Under the pieces are notes generated by a model. That model was not told the DNA's origin and searched no databases. It saw only the letters and a list, made by a program, of their open reading frames with translations. Positions 8,895 through 19,038 of a DNA stretch of 64,000 nucleotides are shown here, piece after piece; the stretch's first letter is position 1; every line of letters begins with the position of its first letter. The stretch lies in NCBI RefSeq assembly GCF_005938745.2, contig NZ_VCBX02000002.1:248001-312000 (forward strand), given 5' to 3'. The position numbers were made by a program, and so were the translations under genes. Source of the stretch: Rhodococcus sp. KBS0724. GTDB taxonomy: Bacteria; Actinomycetota; Actinomycetes; Mycobacteriales; Mycobacteriaceae.

Positions 8895-11800
8895 ATGTCT
8901 GATTCTGTGGCTGGGGCACAGCCTGATTCGAGAGATTCAATCGTTGCAGAATTGACCGCCGCGGGCTTCTGCGATGCACGAGTGATCGGACGTGGAGGGT
9001 TTGGCGTCGTCTATCGCTGTTCACAGCGAGACCTTGAGCGAGATGTTGCAGTAAAGGTTTTGACGGCGGACCTTTCCGACGATGATCGTCGTCGCTTCGT
9101 CCGAGAGCAGCATGCAATGGGGCGCTTGTCCGGTCATCCAAATATCATAAGCCTCCTGCAGGCAGGTGCCACTTCAAGCGGATGTCCCTACATTGTGATG
9201 CCGTATCATCGGTTGGGTTCGCTGGACGGACAGCTGCGGCGAGGTGTGTCGATAGAATGGGTGGAAGTTTTACGTCTGGGTGTGAAGCTTGCGGGTGCAC
9301 TCGATACCGCTCACCAATTAGGTATTCTTCATCGAGATGTAAAACCTGCAAATGTTCTTCTCACTGAATACGGCGAGCCGCAATTGTCAGATTTCGGTAT
9401 TGCGCATTATTCTGGTGGATTTGAAACAGAAAAGGATATGATATCCGGCTCTCTTGCTTTCACTGCACCAGAAATATTTAGAGGTGAAGAACCTACGCCT
9501 GCATCCGATGTCTACAGCCTCGGCGCGACGATGTTTTGCCTAATCTCGGGACGTTCCGCTTTCGCGCGACGAAATGGTGAAGGTATGCCATCTCAGGTTC
9601 TTCGAATCACTAGTCAGCCTGTTCCTATTTGTGATCTGAAGGATGTTCCCGATGATGTAGGTTTGCTTATTAAACTGTCAATGTCCGGGAATCCTCAAGA
9701 GCGGCCCGTGACTGCAGAAATGATGGGAGAACTTATTCAGAAGGTTCAACATCAAAACAATCTACCTGCCGAATTTATGAATCTAGGTAATAAAAATAGA
9801 GGATCGACAAGGTATATTGAATATTCGAAACGGTCGAATTTTGACCATGGGGTGGAGATGGAAAATATTCCGTTTGATATTTCAAAAAACGAGAAGATCA
9901 AAACGCGGCGCGTGAAGCCCTCTTTCGCCCCTAGTGAAAATGTTCGAGAAAACAACATAGGTCTAGAATTGACTAGTTTTATCGGCCGTCGTCGTGAAAT
10001 AAAAAGTGTTCGACAACAAATGGCCACTTCGCGATTGGTTACGATCACAGGCATTGGAGGTATAGGAAAAAGTAGGCTCGCACTTCGTGTAGCATCGGAT
10101 TCTCGCCGTGCATTTTCAGATGGGGTCTGGCTGACAGACCTTGGTCAATTGAAAGATGAGGTATTGGTTGCAGAAGCGATCATGGCAACTTTTGGGGTTA
10201 AAAAGCAGGATATATACAGTCCGGAACAAATACTTGCCGGATATCTTTCATCGCGACACCTACTTCTTGTCCTCGATAATTGTGAACATATCTTAAACTC
10301 TGTATCGAATATCGTAAATTCATTGCTCAAAAATTGTCCAGAGTTGCATATTATAGCTACGAGCCGCGAACGCCTTGGTGTAGCAGGTGAAGCAGTAGTT
10401 TCAATACCGCCGCTAACTCTGCCGGATCTAGATATAGTTCCAGATGTTGAAGGTCTATCCCATTATGAGGGTTTGGCGCTTTTCGCTGAACGTGCCAGTG
10501 CAGCGTTGCCTGGATTTGCTCTCAATGCTCGTAATGCTGTCGATGTCATCTATATTTGCCAACGTCTCGATGGACTTCCGCTTGCCATTGAGTTGGCAGC
10601 GGCACGCCTTCGGGCCATGTCAACCGCGCAGATTCGGGACCGTCTAAGCGACAGATACAAACTGCTAACGCTGGGAGTCCGGGGCGCGCCCTCGCGACAA
10701 CAGACTCTCAGGTTGTGTATTGATTGGAGCTATGAACTCTGTACTTTTGATGAGCAACGCTTTTGGGCACGATTGTCGGTCTTCGCGGGTGGATTCGAGC
10801 TTGATGCTGCCGAAGTGATTTGTGGTGAGGGAACCGGAATTGCCGAGGTGGATGACATGATTGGATCCTTGGTCGATAAGTCCATTCTCATTAGAAACGA
10901 ACGTGGCGGAGCGACGTGGTATCGGATGATGGAAAGTCTCGTTCAGTATGGGAAAGAGAAATTGAGGGAATCTGGTGAATACATAGAGCATCGAAAAAAG
11001 CACTGCTACTGGTATGAAAATCTAGCGGTGATAGCAAAATCTCAGTGGATCAGTGAGCGACAGTCCTATTGGGTCGATAGACTTGAGAGAGAGATTCCCA
11101 ACCTTCGAAATGCGATGGAGTACTCACTTGAAAACCCGGATGAAGTCCTGGTAGGGTTGCGAATCGCAACGACATTAAAACAATTTTGGTTTGCAAAAGG
11201 TCTATTTGCAGAGGCAAGGCGTTGGATTGATCGAGCATTGGATGCTTCTGACGACATCCCTTCTGAATTGCGCATAGAAGCGTTGTGTTTTGCGGGTTTG
11301 ATGGCTGCCAGTAAAGACAATATCGAAGCCGCAGAGTTGTATCTCGATCGCGCACAAAATTTGGCTCTTCTTATAAATAGTAAAAAAGGTAGTGCATGGG
11401 TATCTACAACCCGCGCAGCAATAATAGTCATAATCGACACTTTGGATAAGTCCGAGATTAGCGTAGCTGAAGCGGTCGAAGTGTTCCGGGACGATGGAGA
11501 CCTCAATGACTTGCTATTCGGTCTTTTGGGGATGGCCATGATTGCGCAGCAAAGCCAAAATCTGGACAGTGTTCTGGAAGTAAATAGGGAAATTGTAAAA
11601 TTGACAGAGGGGTTTAGGGATTTACATTACCGATCGCATTCCCTTTCGGTCGTTGGGTATACGCTGTTTCGGAAAGGTGATTTGATTAGATCTACGGAGA
11701 TACTGAGGGAAGGATTGCGACTATCTCAAGCGATGGGAGATCATATGACTTCCGCTACTTTTATCGGATCATTGGCGTGGGTGGCTTCTGCTGATAGCAG

Positions 11801-12272
11801 GGAACGGGATGCATCCATTCTCTTAGGGGCAAGAGAATCTATACATCACACGATGGGTTACTCAGGCGGATTCATGCCAGACCTTGTCGTGGAAAATCTA
11901 CCGGAAATGGTGCTGGAGCACGACGATCAAGTGCGTAGACATGCCAGTAAGGTTCTTAGTTCCTCAAAATTTGACAGAGCATTCAGACTTGGGTTGAAAA
12001 TGTCATATAATGCCGCTGTTTCATTTGCCCTTGGGGAAAATAATAATTGCAAAAATGATGTTTCTTCCTCGAATGAATTTCTGCAGTTAACTCCGCGAGA
12101 ACGTCAGGTCGCTGACTTGGTGTCGGAGGGTTTGACTAACAAATCAATAGCAGAAAAATTGGTTATTTCTCCACGCACAGCCCAAGGGCATGTCGAGCAT
12201 ATATTGAATAAGCTGGGTTTTACTTCCCGATCCCAAATTGCGGCCTGGGTCGTTGCGGAAGGTTCGAATTGA
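8895..12272 (+). CDS. Ser/Thr protein kinase - STAND ATPase - LuxR regulator
   Basis: This 1,125-residue protein fuses three modules. Residues about 30-280 are a Ser/Thr kinase: glycine loop GRGGFGVVY, lysine in VAVKVL (54), catalytic HRDVKPAN (146-153), DFG (166-168) and APE (191-193). A NACHT/NB-ARC-like STAND ATPase follows, with P-loop GIGGIGKS (about 383-390), Walker B LLVLDNCEH and GLPLAIELAAARL, then a helical TPR-like region. Residues about 1065-1120 are a LuxR-type helix-turn-helix (LTPRERQVADL, GLTNKSIAEKL, SPRTAQGHV). The layout resembles mycobacterial PknK-type regulators. A paralogue with the same layout is at 56240. This copy is visibly richer in A and T, especially 9,400-12,250, with codons unlike its neighbours, which suggests recent acquisition. 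Its signal and targets are unknown. Confidence 0.92.
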   Translation: MSDSVAGAQPDSRDSIVAELTAAGFCDARVIGRGGFGVVYRCSQRDLERDVAVKVLTADLSDDDRRRFVREQHAMGRLSGHPNIISLLQAGATSSGCPYIVMPYHRLGSLDGQLRRGVSIEWVEVLRLGVKLAGALDTAHQLGILHRDVKPANVLLTEYGEPQLSDFGIAHYSGGFETEKDMISGSLAFTAPEIFRGEEPTPASDVYSLGATMFCLISGRSAFARRNGEGMPSQVLRITSQPVPICDLKDVPDDVGLLIKLSMSGNPQERPVTAEMMGELIQKVQHQNNLPAEFMNLGNKNRGSTRYIEYSKRSNFDHGVEMENIPFDISKNEKIKTRRVKPSFAPSENVRENNIGLELTSFIGRRREIKSVRQQMATSRLVTITGIGGIGKSRLALRVASDSRRAFSDGVWLTDLGQLKDEVLVAEAIMATFGVKKQDIYSPEQILAGYLSSRHLLLVLDNCEHILNSVSNIVNSLLKNCPELHIIATSRERLGVAGEAVVSIPPLTLPDLDIVPDVEGLSHYEGLALFAERASAALPGFALNARNAVDVIYICQRLDGLPLAIELAAARLRAMSTAQIRDRLSDRYKLLTLGVRGAPSRQQTLRLCIDWSYELCTFDEQRFWARLSVFAGGFELDAAEVICGEGTGIAEVDDMIGSLVDKSILIRNERGGATWYRMMESLVQYGKEKLRESGEYIEHRKKHCYWYENLAVIAKSQWISERQSYWVDRLEREIPNLRNAMEYSLENPDEVLVGLRIATTLKQFWFAKGLFAEARRWIDRALDASDDIPSELRIEALCFAGLMAASKDNIEAAELYLDRAQNLALLINSKKGSAWVSTTRAAIIVIIDTLDKSEISVAEAVEVFRDDGDLNDLLFGLLGMAMIAQQSQNLDSVLEVNREIVKLTEGFRDLHYRSHSLSVVGYTLFRKGDLIRSTEILREGLRLSQAMGDHMTSATFIGSLAWVASADSRERDASILLGARESIHHTMGYSGGFMPDLVVENLPEMVLEHDDQVRRHASKVLSSSKFDRAFRLGLKMSYNAAVSFALGENNNCKNDVSSSNEFLQLTPRERQVADLVSEGLTNKSIAEKLVISPRTAQGHVEHILNKLGFTSRSQIAAWVVAEGSN

Positions 12273-12413
12273 TGCACTTCAGTAATTGGTATTTATTTAA
12301 AGGCACTCAGGGGATCTTTCCATTAAGGGGAAATGGTGCGTCAAACTGGAATAGATTTCGAAGTAATCTATGTCTATTTAGTCTATAAGTTATTTGACTC
12401 CATTTTTTCTCAT

Positions 12414-12458
12414 CCTCGATGAAGGACTTCGACGTATCGACGGAGTCCTTCATCGAGG
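12414..12458. terminator. Bidirectional hairpin between convergent genes
   Basis: CCTCGATGAAGGACT at 12414-12428 is perfectly inverted at 12444-12458; the stem can extend by two more pairs. It sits between the end of the kinase gene (plus) and the end of the acetyl-CoA synthetase gene (minus). A six-T run lies just to the left, on the wrong side for a plus-strand transcript. The remaining sequence between 12273 and 12612 shows no gene. Confidence 0.55.
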
Positions 12459-12612
12459 CCAGGTTGAGGATAATCGTCGACCGAGGTTTGGATTCGGCTG
12501 GGTGCGATTCTATTTTAAATTTCGTTTTGTGTAAGGGGAATCTTTAGTATCCATATCGGCGAAATAGATATCCTCAGGGCTTAGAATTGAGTGCATAAAT
12601 CAGGAACTAGGT

Positions 12613-14180
12613 TTAGGAAAGTCGACGAGAATCGCCGGGGAGGTGGAGCGGCTTTTTTCGGTTCGCTACAGCTTGAGAATCCGGCCGGAACGACTCCGCG
12701 TTCCTTAATTCGTCGAATACCTTGGGGTCGACCAGGGTTGAGGTGTCTCCGAGGTCGCGGCCTTCGGCGACGTCGCGCAGGAGGCGTCGCATGATCTTGC
12801 CGGAGCGGGTTTTCGGCAGTTCCGGAACGATGGTGATCTGACGCGGTTTCGCGATGGGGCTGATGTCGGTGGAGACCTGCGCTTTGAGTTCGGCGATGAG
12901 GACGTCACCGGTGTTCTCGACGCCTTCGCGGAGGATGACGAACGCGACGATGCCCTGTCCGGTGGTTTCGTCGGCGGCGCCGACGACGGCGGCTTCCGCG
13001 ACGCCGTGGTGGTTGACGAGTGCCGATTCCACTTCGGAGGTGGAGATGCGGTGTCCGGAGACGTTCATGACGTCGTCGACGCGGCCGAGGACCCACAGGG
13101 CGCCGTCCTCGTCGTATTTGGCGCCGTCACCGGCGAAGTACCAGCCTTCTTCGGCGTACCGGGACCAGTAGGTGTCGCGGTAGCGCTCCATGTCGCCCCA
13201 GATACCGCGCAGCATCGCCGGCCACGGCTCGTCGAGGACGAGGTAGCCGTTACCGCCGGGACCGAGCGGCTTGGCGTCGTCGTCGACGATCTTCGCGGAG
13301 ATGCCGGGGAGCGGCGCCATGGCGGATCCGGGCTTGGTGGCGGTGATACCGGGGAGCGGGGAGATCATGATGGCGCCGGTTTCGGTCTGCCACCACGTGT
13401 CGACGATGGGTGCCTTGTTGCCGCCGATGACGTCGCGGAACCAGCGCCACGCTTCGGGGTTGATGGGCTCGCCCACGGAGCCGAGGAGGCGGATGGAGGA
13501 CAGGTCGTGGGCGTCGGGGATCTCACGGCCCCACTTCATGAAGGTCCGCACCAGGGTGGGTGCGGTGTAGTAGATGGAGACGCCGTACTTCTCGATGATG
13601 TTGAAGTGGCGGTGCTCGTCGGGGGAGTTGGGGGTGCCTTCGTAGACGACCTGGGTGACGCCGTTGGAGAGGGGGCCGTAGACGATGTAGGAGTGTCCGG
13701 TGACCCAGCCGATGTCGGCGGTGCACCAGTAGACGTCTTGTCCGGCTTTGTGATCGAAGACGTTGTGGTGGGTGTAGGAGGCTTGGGTGAGGTAGCCGCC
13801 GGAGGTGTGGATGATGCCCTTGGGCTTTCCGGTGGTGCCGGAGGTGTAGAGGATGAAGAGGGGGTGTTCGGCGTCGAACGGTTGCGCTTCGTGCTCGGGC
13901 GATGCCTGTGCGACGGTCTCGTGCCACCACAGGTCGCGGCCGGGCGTCCACTCGACGTCGATGCCGGTTCGGTTGACCACCAACACGTTCTGTACCGAGT
14001 CGGCGCCGGCGACGGATTCGTCGACCGCGCTCTTGATGGGTGCTGCTGCGCCGCGTCGCCACTGACCGTCCACGGTGACAACGAGTTTGGCTTGTGCGTC
14101 GTCGATGCGTGAGCGTAGGGCGGTGGCGGAGAATCCGGCGAAGACGACCGAGTGGGTCAGGCCGAGGCGGGCGCAGACGA
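12613..14180 (-). pseudogene. acs: Acetyl-CoA synthetase, N-terminus removed at an IS junction
   Basis: The reading is the C-terminal three quarters of an AMP-forming acetyl-CoA synthetase. It carries the P-loop SGTTGKPKG, the TWWQTETGA motif, YFAGDGA, and the C-terminal PKTRSGKIMRR with the lysine that is normally catalytic and regulated by acetylation. Upstream the frame continues through LTHSVVFAGFSA to 14180, where the IS3-family element begins; the first quarter of the enzyme (roughly 150-200 residues) is missing. No start or promoter can be assigned, so I treat it as inactive, although an internal start could make a useless fragment. The coding part has no internal stop, so the truncation is probably recent. 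Confidence 0.9.
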
Positions 14181-14249
14181 GGGACTGCCCCCGGTTTGGT
14201 TGACATCTGACCTGTGAAGATCAGTCTTCACGGTGAAAGGATGTACATC

Positions 14250-14535
14250 ATGCCGAAGCCGTTCCCCGAGGAGTTCCGCCCGCGACGTAGTCGCGGTCGC
14301 CCGCAAACGCGAGGCCCCACTTTTCCAGATCGCGAAAGACTTCGGTGTCAGCGAGGCAACGCTGCACAACTGGCTCAAGAAAGCCGACATCGAAAACGGC
14401 AACCGACCAGGAGCGGCGAAGGAAGAGTCCGCTGAACTGCGCGAACTCAAGAAGCGCAATCGACTTCTCGAGCAGGAGAACGAGGTCCTGCGTCGGGCCG
14501 CGGCATATCTCAGTCAGGGCATTCTCCCAAAATGA
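14250..14535 (+). pseudogene. IS3-family OrfA, frameshifted
   Basis: The natural start ATG 14250, with GAAAGGA before it, begins MPKPFPEEFR but then runs out of frame because of one extra C in the run at about 14278-14281. The normal continuation RDVVAVARKREAPLFQIAKD and the helix-turn-helix FGVSEATLHNWLKKADIE, plus the leucine-zipper-like LKKRNRLLEQENEVLRRA, lies in the next frame. That frame also opens at a GTG at 14233, which would make a 100-residue protein with an abnormal N-terminus. The same lesion is in copy 2. Confidence 0.75.
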
Positions 14536-15396
14536 TGTTCCCGCTGGTCCGCGACCTCGCCGTAGATGGAGTTCCCGTCACGGCGGGCTGCCGGGTGCTC
14601 GGTTTCTCGACGCAAGCGTTCTACAAAATAGCGCCAAGATCCTGTGACACAGAGAGATTGGGACGACACACATCTGATCAACGCCGCCTACGACATTCAC
14701 GCCGACGACCCGGCTTTCGGATATCGATTCATCGCCGACGAATTACCGAGCCGAGGCATCATCGCCGGTGAGAACCGCGTTGCCCGGTTGTGTTCGCAGC
14801 AACGGATCTGGTCGGTGTTCTCGAAGAAGAAGGGACTGAACAGGAAATCGGGTCCACCGGTCCATGACGATCTCGTCGCCCGCAGGTTCACGGCACAGAA
14901 GCCGAACCAGGTGTGGCTCACGGACATCACCGAACACCGGACCGATACCGGAAAGCTGTACTTGTGCGCGATCAAGGACGTGTATTCGAACAAGATTGTC
15001 GGCTACTCGATCGATTCGCGAATGAAAGCGTCACTAGCTGTCCGTGCACTGACCAATGCCGTCGCTCTCCGGGAGCCGGCCGGGACGATCGTACATTCCG
15101 GCAGGGGCAGCCAATTTCGGTCGAGAAAGTTCGTGCACGCATTGTCGGACAACGGTTTACAGGGTTCCATGGGAAGATTTGGGGCATGCGGCGACAATGC
15201 CGCTATGGAATCTTTTTTCTCGTTGTTGCAGAAGAACGTCCTCGACCGTCAACGGTGGTCGACTCGTGAACAGCTGCGGCTTGCGATCGTGACCTGGATC
15301 GAGAAAACCTACCATCGCAAACGTCGGCAACGACGCTTTGGAAAGCTCACACCGATCGAGTTTGAGACAATCACCCAGACCGCATACGCGGCCTGA
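14532..15396 (+). pseudogene. IS3-family OrfB transposase, frameshifted and catalytically dead
   Basis: OrfB starts MMFPLVRDLAVDG at 14532, overlapping the OrfA stop, and is thrown out of frame near 14630 (FYK then IAPRSC). The remainder reads from about 14644 to 15396: GYRFIADEL, WLTDITEH with the first catalytic aspartate, HSGRGSQF where family members have HSDRGSQ, and NAAMESFF with the catalytic glutamate. The second catalytic aspartate is thus glycine (codon GGC for GAC). The C-terminal RRQRRFGKLTPIEFE is normal. Such a protein should not catalyse transposition. Confidence 0.85.
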
Positions 15397-15624
15397 AACT
15401 ATCAACCCCACAAGTCAACCGAAGTGGGGGCAGTCCCTTTCAAAGTCGCTGAGCTAGCTGTGCAGCCCCAGATTAATGTTGGGGCATGATTGTTGCCAAC
15501 AGCCATAGCTACGAGCGATTCCTCATTCGTGCCAGATCGCTCTTACACAGATTATCTGACTCTCTCATACGCTGCTGGTCCTGACCGTGCTGGCACGGTT
15601 GTTAGCGCTTCAGCTAATCGGCGA

Positions 15625-17093
15625 GGTTGAGTCCAGCAGAGTGGTGTACGACCAGTCGCCCTGAAACCGTGGGCGTGTCGCTACCCGGATGAGGACGGCC
15701 ACCGCGTGATTCTTCAAGAGAGCTACCAACTCGACCTGAAGAGGGAACACGCGATGACCGATCACAACTTTATCGACCCCGAAAAGTTTCTGTCCGACCA
15801 ACTCGCTGGAGCAAGCCCCGATTTGCTGCGCTCGATGCTCGGAATCTTCATTACCGCGCTGATGGGCGCCGAAGCGGACAGCCTCTGCGGCGCCGGCTAC
15901 GGCGAACGCACCGACGACCGCGTCAACTCCCGTAACGGATACCGCCACCGCGACTTCAACACCCGTGCAGGAACTCTCGACACCCGTGCAGGAACTCTCG
16001 ACGTCTCCATTCCGAAGCTGCGGCAAGGCTCCTATTTTCCGGATTGGCTGCTCGAGCGCCGTAAACGCGCGGAGCGGGCCCTGACGTCGGTGGTCGCTAC
16101 CTGCTATCTGCTCGGGGTTTCGACGCGGCGGATGGAGAAGCTCGTTGAGTCGTTGGGCATCAACAGCTTGTCGAAGTCGCAGGTGTCGATCATGGCCCGC
16201 GACCTCGACGAGCAAGTCGAATCGTTCCGAACCCGGCCACTCGATCAAGGCCCGTATACGTTCGTCGCCTCCGATGCACTGGTACTCAAAGTTCGGGAAA
16301 ACGGGCGCGTGATGAACGTGCACGCCCTGATCGCGGTCGGCATCAACAAAGATGGGCACCGCGAAATACTCGGCATCGACGTCTCCTCCGGTGAGGACAA
16401 GGCCGGCTGGTTGACGTTCTTCCGTGGCTTGGTCGCCCGCGGCCTGAGCGGCGTCAAGTTGGTGACCTCCGATGCCCACGCCGGTCTCGTGGCGTCGATC
16501 GGTGCCACCCTGCCCGGTGCATCATGGCAACGGTGTCGCACGCACTACGCGGTGAACTTGATGTCGATCACTCCGAAAGCGCAGTGGCCGTGGGTGAAGG
16601 CGATGTTGCATTCGATCTACGATCAACCAGACCGGAAAGGTGTTGAGGAACAGTATGATCGGATGCTCGATGCTTTGTCGGACAAGCTTCCGAAGGTAGC
16701 GGCGCACCTCGATGATGCACGGGCCGAGTTGCTCGCATTCACCGCATTCCCGAAGGAGATTTGGCGTCAGATCTGGTCCAACAATCCGCAGGAACGACTG
16801 AACAAGGAAATTCGTCGGCGGACCGATGTCGTCGGTATCTTCCCCGACCGGACCTCGTTGATCCGGCTTGTCGGAGCCGTTCTTGCCGAGCAGCACGATG
16901 AGTGGACTGAAGGCCGCCGATACCTCGGTCTGGACGTCCTTGCCCACTCCAGGGTGACTATCGTGGCCCCGGAAACCGGTGACGACAACACAATCGACGA
17001 GGAGGTCAACTCGACTACCCTTGCAGCGCTGACAGCCTGAAAGAGGAGATCACGCAGTGCCCGTCCCCACACACCACGCATTTGGACTTGACC
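15625..17093 (+). mobile_element. IS256-family element, copy 1 (1,469 bp)
   Basis: Imperfect terminal inverted repeats of about 23 bp start GGTTGAGTCCA at the left and GGTCAAGTCCA (inverse strand) at the right. The 8-base sequence ATCGGCGA at 15617-15624 is repeated at 17094-17101, a clean target duplication of the size expected for this family. It inserted just beyond the stop codon of the MFS fragment. Copy 2, at 33935-35403, is in the same orientation and looks identical. Confidence 0.95.
15754..17040 (+). CDS. IS256-family transposase
   Basis: The 428-residue Mutator-type transposase starts at ATG 15754 with GAAGAGGGA upstream; an in-frame GTG further upstream (15706) is less likely. Catalytic candidates are the aspartate in SDALVLKV, the aspartate in TSDAHAGL and the glutamate in [10 protein letters not shown]; the CxxH-like signature WQRCRTHY lies between the last two. 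A 21-base tandem duplication gives the repeated [14 protein letters not shown] at about residues 70-84; relatives usually have it once. Otherwise the frame is intact, so it may be active. Confidence 0.95.
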   Translation: MTDHNFIDPEKFLSDQLAGASPDLLRSMLGIFITALMGAEADSLCGAGYGERTDDRVNSRNGYRHRDFNTRAGTLDTRAGTLDVSIPKLRQGSYFPDWLLERRKRAERALTSVVATCYLLGVSTRRMEKLVESLGINSLSKSQVSIMARDLDEQVESFRTRPLDQGPYTFVASDALVLKVRENGRVMNVHALIAVGINKDGHREILGIDVSSGEDKAGWLTFFRGLVARGLSGVKLVTSDAHAGLVASIGATLPGASWQRCRTHYAVNLMSITPKAQWPWVKAMLHSIYDQPDRKGVEEQYDRMLDALSDKLPKVAAHLDDARAELLAFTAFPKEIWRQIWSNNPQERLNKEIRRRTDVVGIFPDRTSLIRLVGAVLAEQHDEWTEGRRYLGLDVLAHSRVTIVAPETGDDNTIDEEVNSTTLAALTA

Positions 17094-17108
17094 ATCGGCG
17101 ACTCGCTG

Positions 17109-17503
17109 TTACTTGTTGCCGCGACTCGATAGACAGAGAGCAGCAACTAGAATGTCACAGACGCACGCGACGACAAAGCATAGAACAAATCGGTCAGTAG
17201 TTGGTACTCCCGGCATACCAATCACGCTCTTGGACTGAAGGATTCCAGCGTAGATCGCTGAGCCCAATGCGCCGGAGATCATCATTATGAATCCGACCAT
17301 GCTTACCCCCATACCGGTGAACTCTTGGGGCACCGCTATCTGCATTGCGCCGATCAGACCAACTCCGGCAAGGCCGCTTCCCACTCCATAAATTACGGCC
17401 GCCACAACGAAAGCAGCGGAGTGGGGGAGATTGAGTACGACGAAGGTGCCAGCCGCAGCGTGGCCCACAGCGCCCATGCCCGTGACGGCGGTTTCTATCG
17501 GTC
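17109..17503 (-). pseudogene. MFS transporter C-terminal fragment
   Basis: The reading has four hydrophobic stretches (for example AAGTFVVLNLPHSAAFVVAA, MVGFIMMISGALGSAIYAG and FVLCFVVACVCDILVAALCL) and the segment AMQIAVPQEFTGMGVS, which is typical of the C-terminal half of DHA2-type drug/proton antiporters. Its 5' part is cut off by the IS30 element whose end lies at about 17503. IS256 copy 1 sits just beyond its stop. It is not a duplicate of the MFS gene at 27815. Confidence 0.75.
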
Positions 17504-18788
17504 GTCGCAACACTTCTGCCTAGAATCTGGAGTTTGTGTTGTCGTCATCTCGTCGTGTGAAGAAGGGGCCGGGGCGTCGTCCGCAGTCGGCCAAGCGTCA
17601 GCGGTTCATGGAGCTCCGCGGCCGCGGGTGGAGCATTCTCGCGGCTGCCCGCGAGGTCGGTGTATCCCGAACCACCGGAAACAACTGGTCGCGCGGCTAC
17701 AAGACCTACTGCAACGGTGCGGCCGTAGGATTCGTACCTGCTTTGGAGCGGCTGGCGGTACGTGAGATCAGTGCCCGGTTTCTGTCCCAAGACGAACGCA
17801 TCGAGATCGCCGATCTACGCCGTGCGGGACTGAGTATCCGAGCGATCGCAGGCCGGTTGGGGCGGTCGCCCTCGACGATCTCGCGCGAACTTCGCCGGAA
17901 CGCAGTCACGGGCAACGATTATCGGCCGTTCGAGGCCCACCGACGTGCCACGGCCCGACGAGCCCGGCGGCATCGGCGACGTCTGGAGATCACACCAGAA
18001 TTACAGCGGGTCGTGGCGGAACTGTTGTCGCAGCGGTGGAGTCCGCAGCAGATCAGCCGGCATCTGCGGGCGCGATTCCCGGACGAGCCGCGGATGTGGT
18101 TGTGCCACGAGAGCATCTATCGGGCCATCTACCAGCCCGGATCGCTTTTACTGCGGCCCTCTCCGCTGGCCCCGCAGCGGCGGTCACCGCTGCGCACCGG
18201 CCGTGATCACCGGCGTGCTCAGCGGCGCGGAGAGCTACGCCGCCCGCGATTCGAGCAGCCGATGCTCACCATTCATCAACGGCCATTCCCTCCCGAGGAC
18301 CGTTCGCAAGCTGGGCACTGGGAAGGTGACTTAATCACCGGCGCCCACAACCAATCCGCGATCGGCACGCTCGTCGAGCGCCAGACACGGATGGTTCGGT
18401 TGCTGCATCTTCCCTTCCGCGACGGCGATTCTCTCCATGCGGCGCTGACCGCGCGGATGCGCGATCTGCCGGCGGCGTTACTGCGGTCGATCACCTGGGA
18501 TCAGGGCTCCGAAATGGCCCGTCACACTACGATCGCGCGATCGCTGGGCGCACCGGTCTACTTCTGCGATTCACGTTCCCCGTGGCAGCGCGGTTCGAAC
18601 GAGAACGCCAACGGACTGTTGCGTGACTACTTCCCGAAGGGAACAGACCTCGCCATCCACTCGCCGGAGCATCTGCTGGCCGTTGAGAACGAACTCAACA
18701 GCCGTCCCAGGGTCGTCCTCCAAGACCGTTGTCCGACAGAGTTGTTCACGGCTCTACTAGAGTCACAGAATCCGTCGGTGTTGCGACG
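17503..18788 (+). mobile_element. IS30-family element
   Basis: CGTCGCAACAC at 17503-17513 is inverted at about 18778-18788, giving short terminal repeats around an intact IS30-type transposase gene. The ends are approximate: the transposase stop codon lies just beyond the right repeat, and I could not find a convincing 2-3 base target duplication. The left end truncates an MFS gene. Confidence 0.75.
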
Positions 18789-18792
18789 TTGA
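17536..18792 (+). CDS. IS30-family transposase
   Basis: The 418-residue protein has two N-terminal helix-turn-helix regions (ILAAAREVGVSRTTGNNW and RAGLSIRAIAGRLGRSPSTI) and the IS30 catalytic core: the aspartate in GHWEGDLI, the aspartate in TWDQGSEM and the glutamate in RGSNENANGLLRDYFPKG. The C-terminal LNSRPR segment is also typical. The GTG start is at 17536. The frame is uninterrupted, so it could be active. Confidence 0.92.
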   Translation: MLSSSRRVKKGPGRRPQSAKRQRFMELRGRGWSILAAAREVGVSRTTGNNWSRGYKTYCNGAAVGFVPALERLAVREISARFLSQDERIEIADLRRAGLSIRAIAGRLGRSPSTISRELRRNAVTGNDYRPFEAHRRATARRARRHRRRLEITPELQRVVAELLSQRWSPQQISRHLRARFPDEPRMWLCHESIYRAIYQPGSLLLRPSPLAPQRRSPLRTGRDHRRAQRRGELRRPRFEQPMLTIHQRPFPPEDRSQAGHWEGDLITGAHNQSAIGTLVERQTRMVRLLHLPFRDGDSLHAALTARMRDLPAALLRSITWDQGSEMARHTTIARSLGAPVYFCDSRSPWQRGSNENANGLLRDYFPKGTDLAIHSPEHLLAVENELNSRPRVVLQDRCPTELFTALLESQNPSVLRR

Positions 18793-19038
18793 CTAGAACC
18801 CAAGGTGCCGTACCTTGATCAGTTTTCACCTGCCGTCGACAGAAAGAAAGTCGATTGGCATGCAGACAAAGAGCAGCTGAAGGCTCGGCTTTACGGTGGA
18901 TGTGAGTGCGCGCCGCGCCAGTTCGTCCGATTCCGCGTCTTGACACGCGGTGCGGGTCACAATTTCAGGTCCAGCGTGCGTACTAGGAATTCAGTCACAA
19001 CTATGTAGGGGCAGTAAGTCCTGCCGCGGTCATACTGA

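Larger units (their letters stand above)
14181..15437 (+). mobile_element. IS3-family element, copy 1 (1,257 bp)
   Basis: The element is bounded by perfect 12-bp inverted repeats, GGGACTGCCCCC at the left and its inverse at 15426-15437. It is identical as far as I can see to copy 2 at 45881-47137. The flanking triplets are CGA on the left and TTT on the right, so there is no target duplication, and the left side cuts through acs. This copy therefore marks a rearrangement or adjacent deletion rather than a clean insertion. Confidence 0.92.

Noticed and set aside
13006..14112. Long plus-strand open frame (368 codons) opposite acs
   Set aside because: It is the mirror of a well-recognised acetyl-CoA synthetase reading; its G/V/D-rich composition is typical of an antisense shadow.
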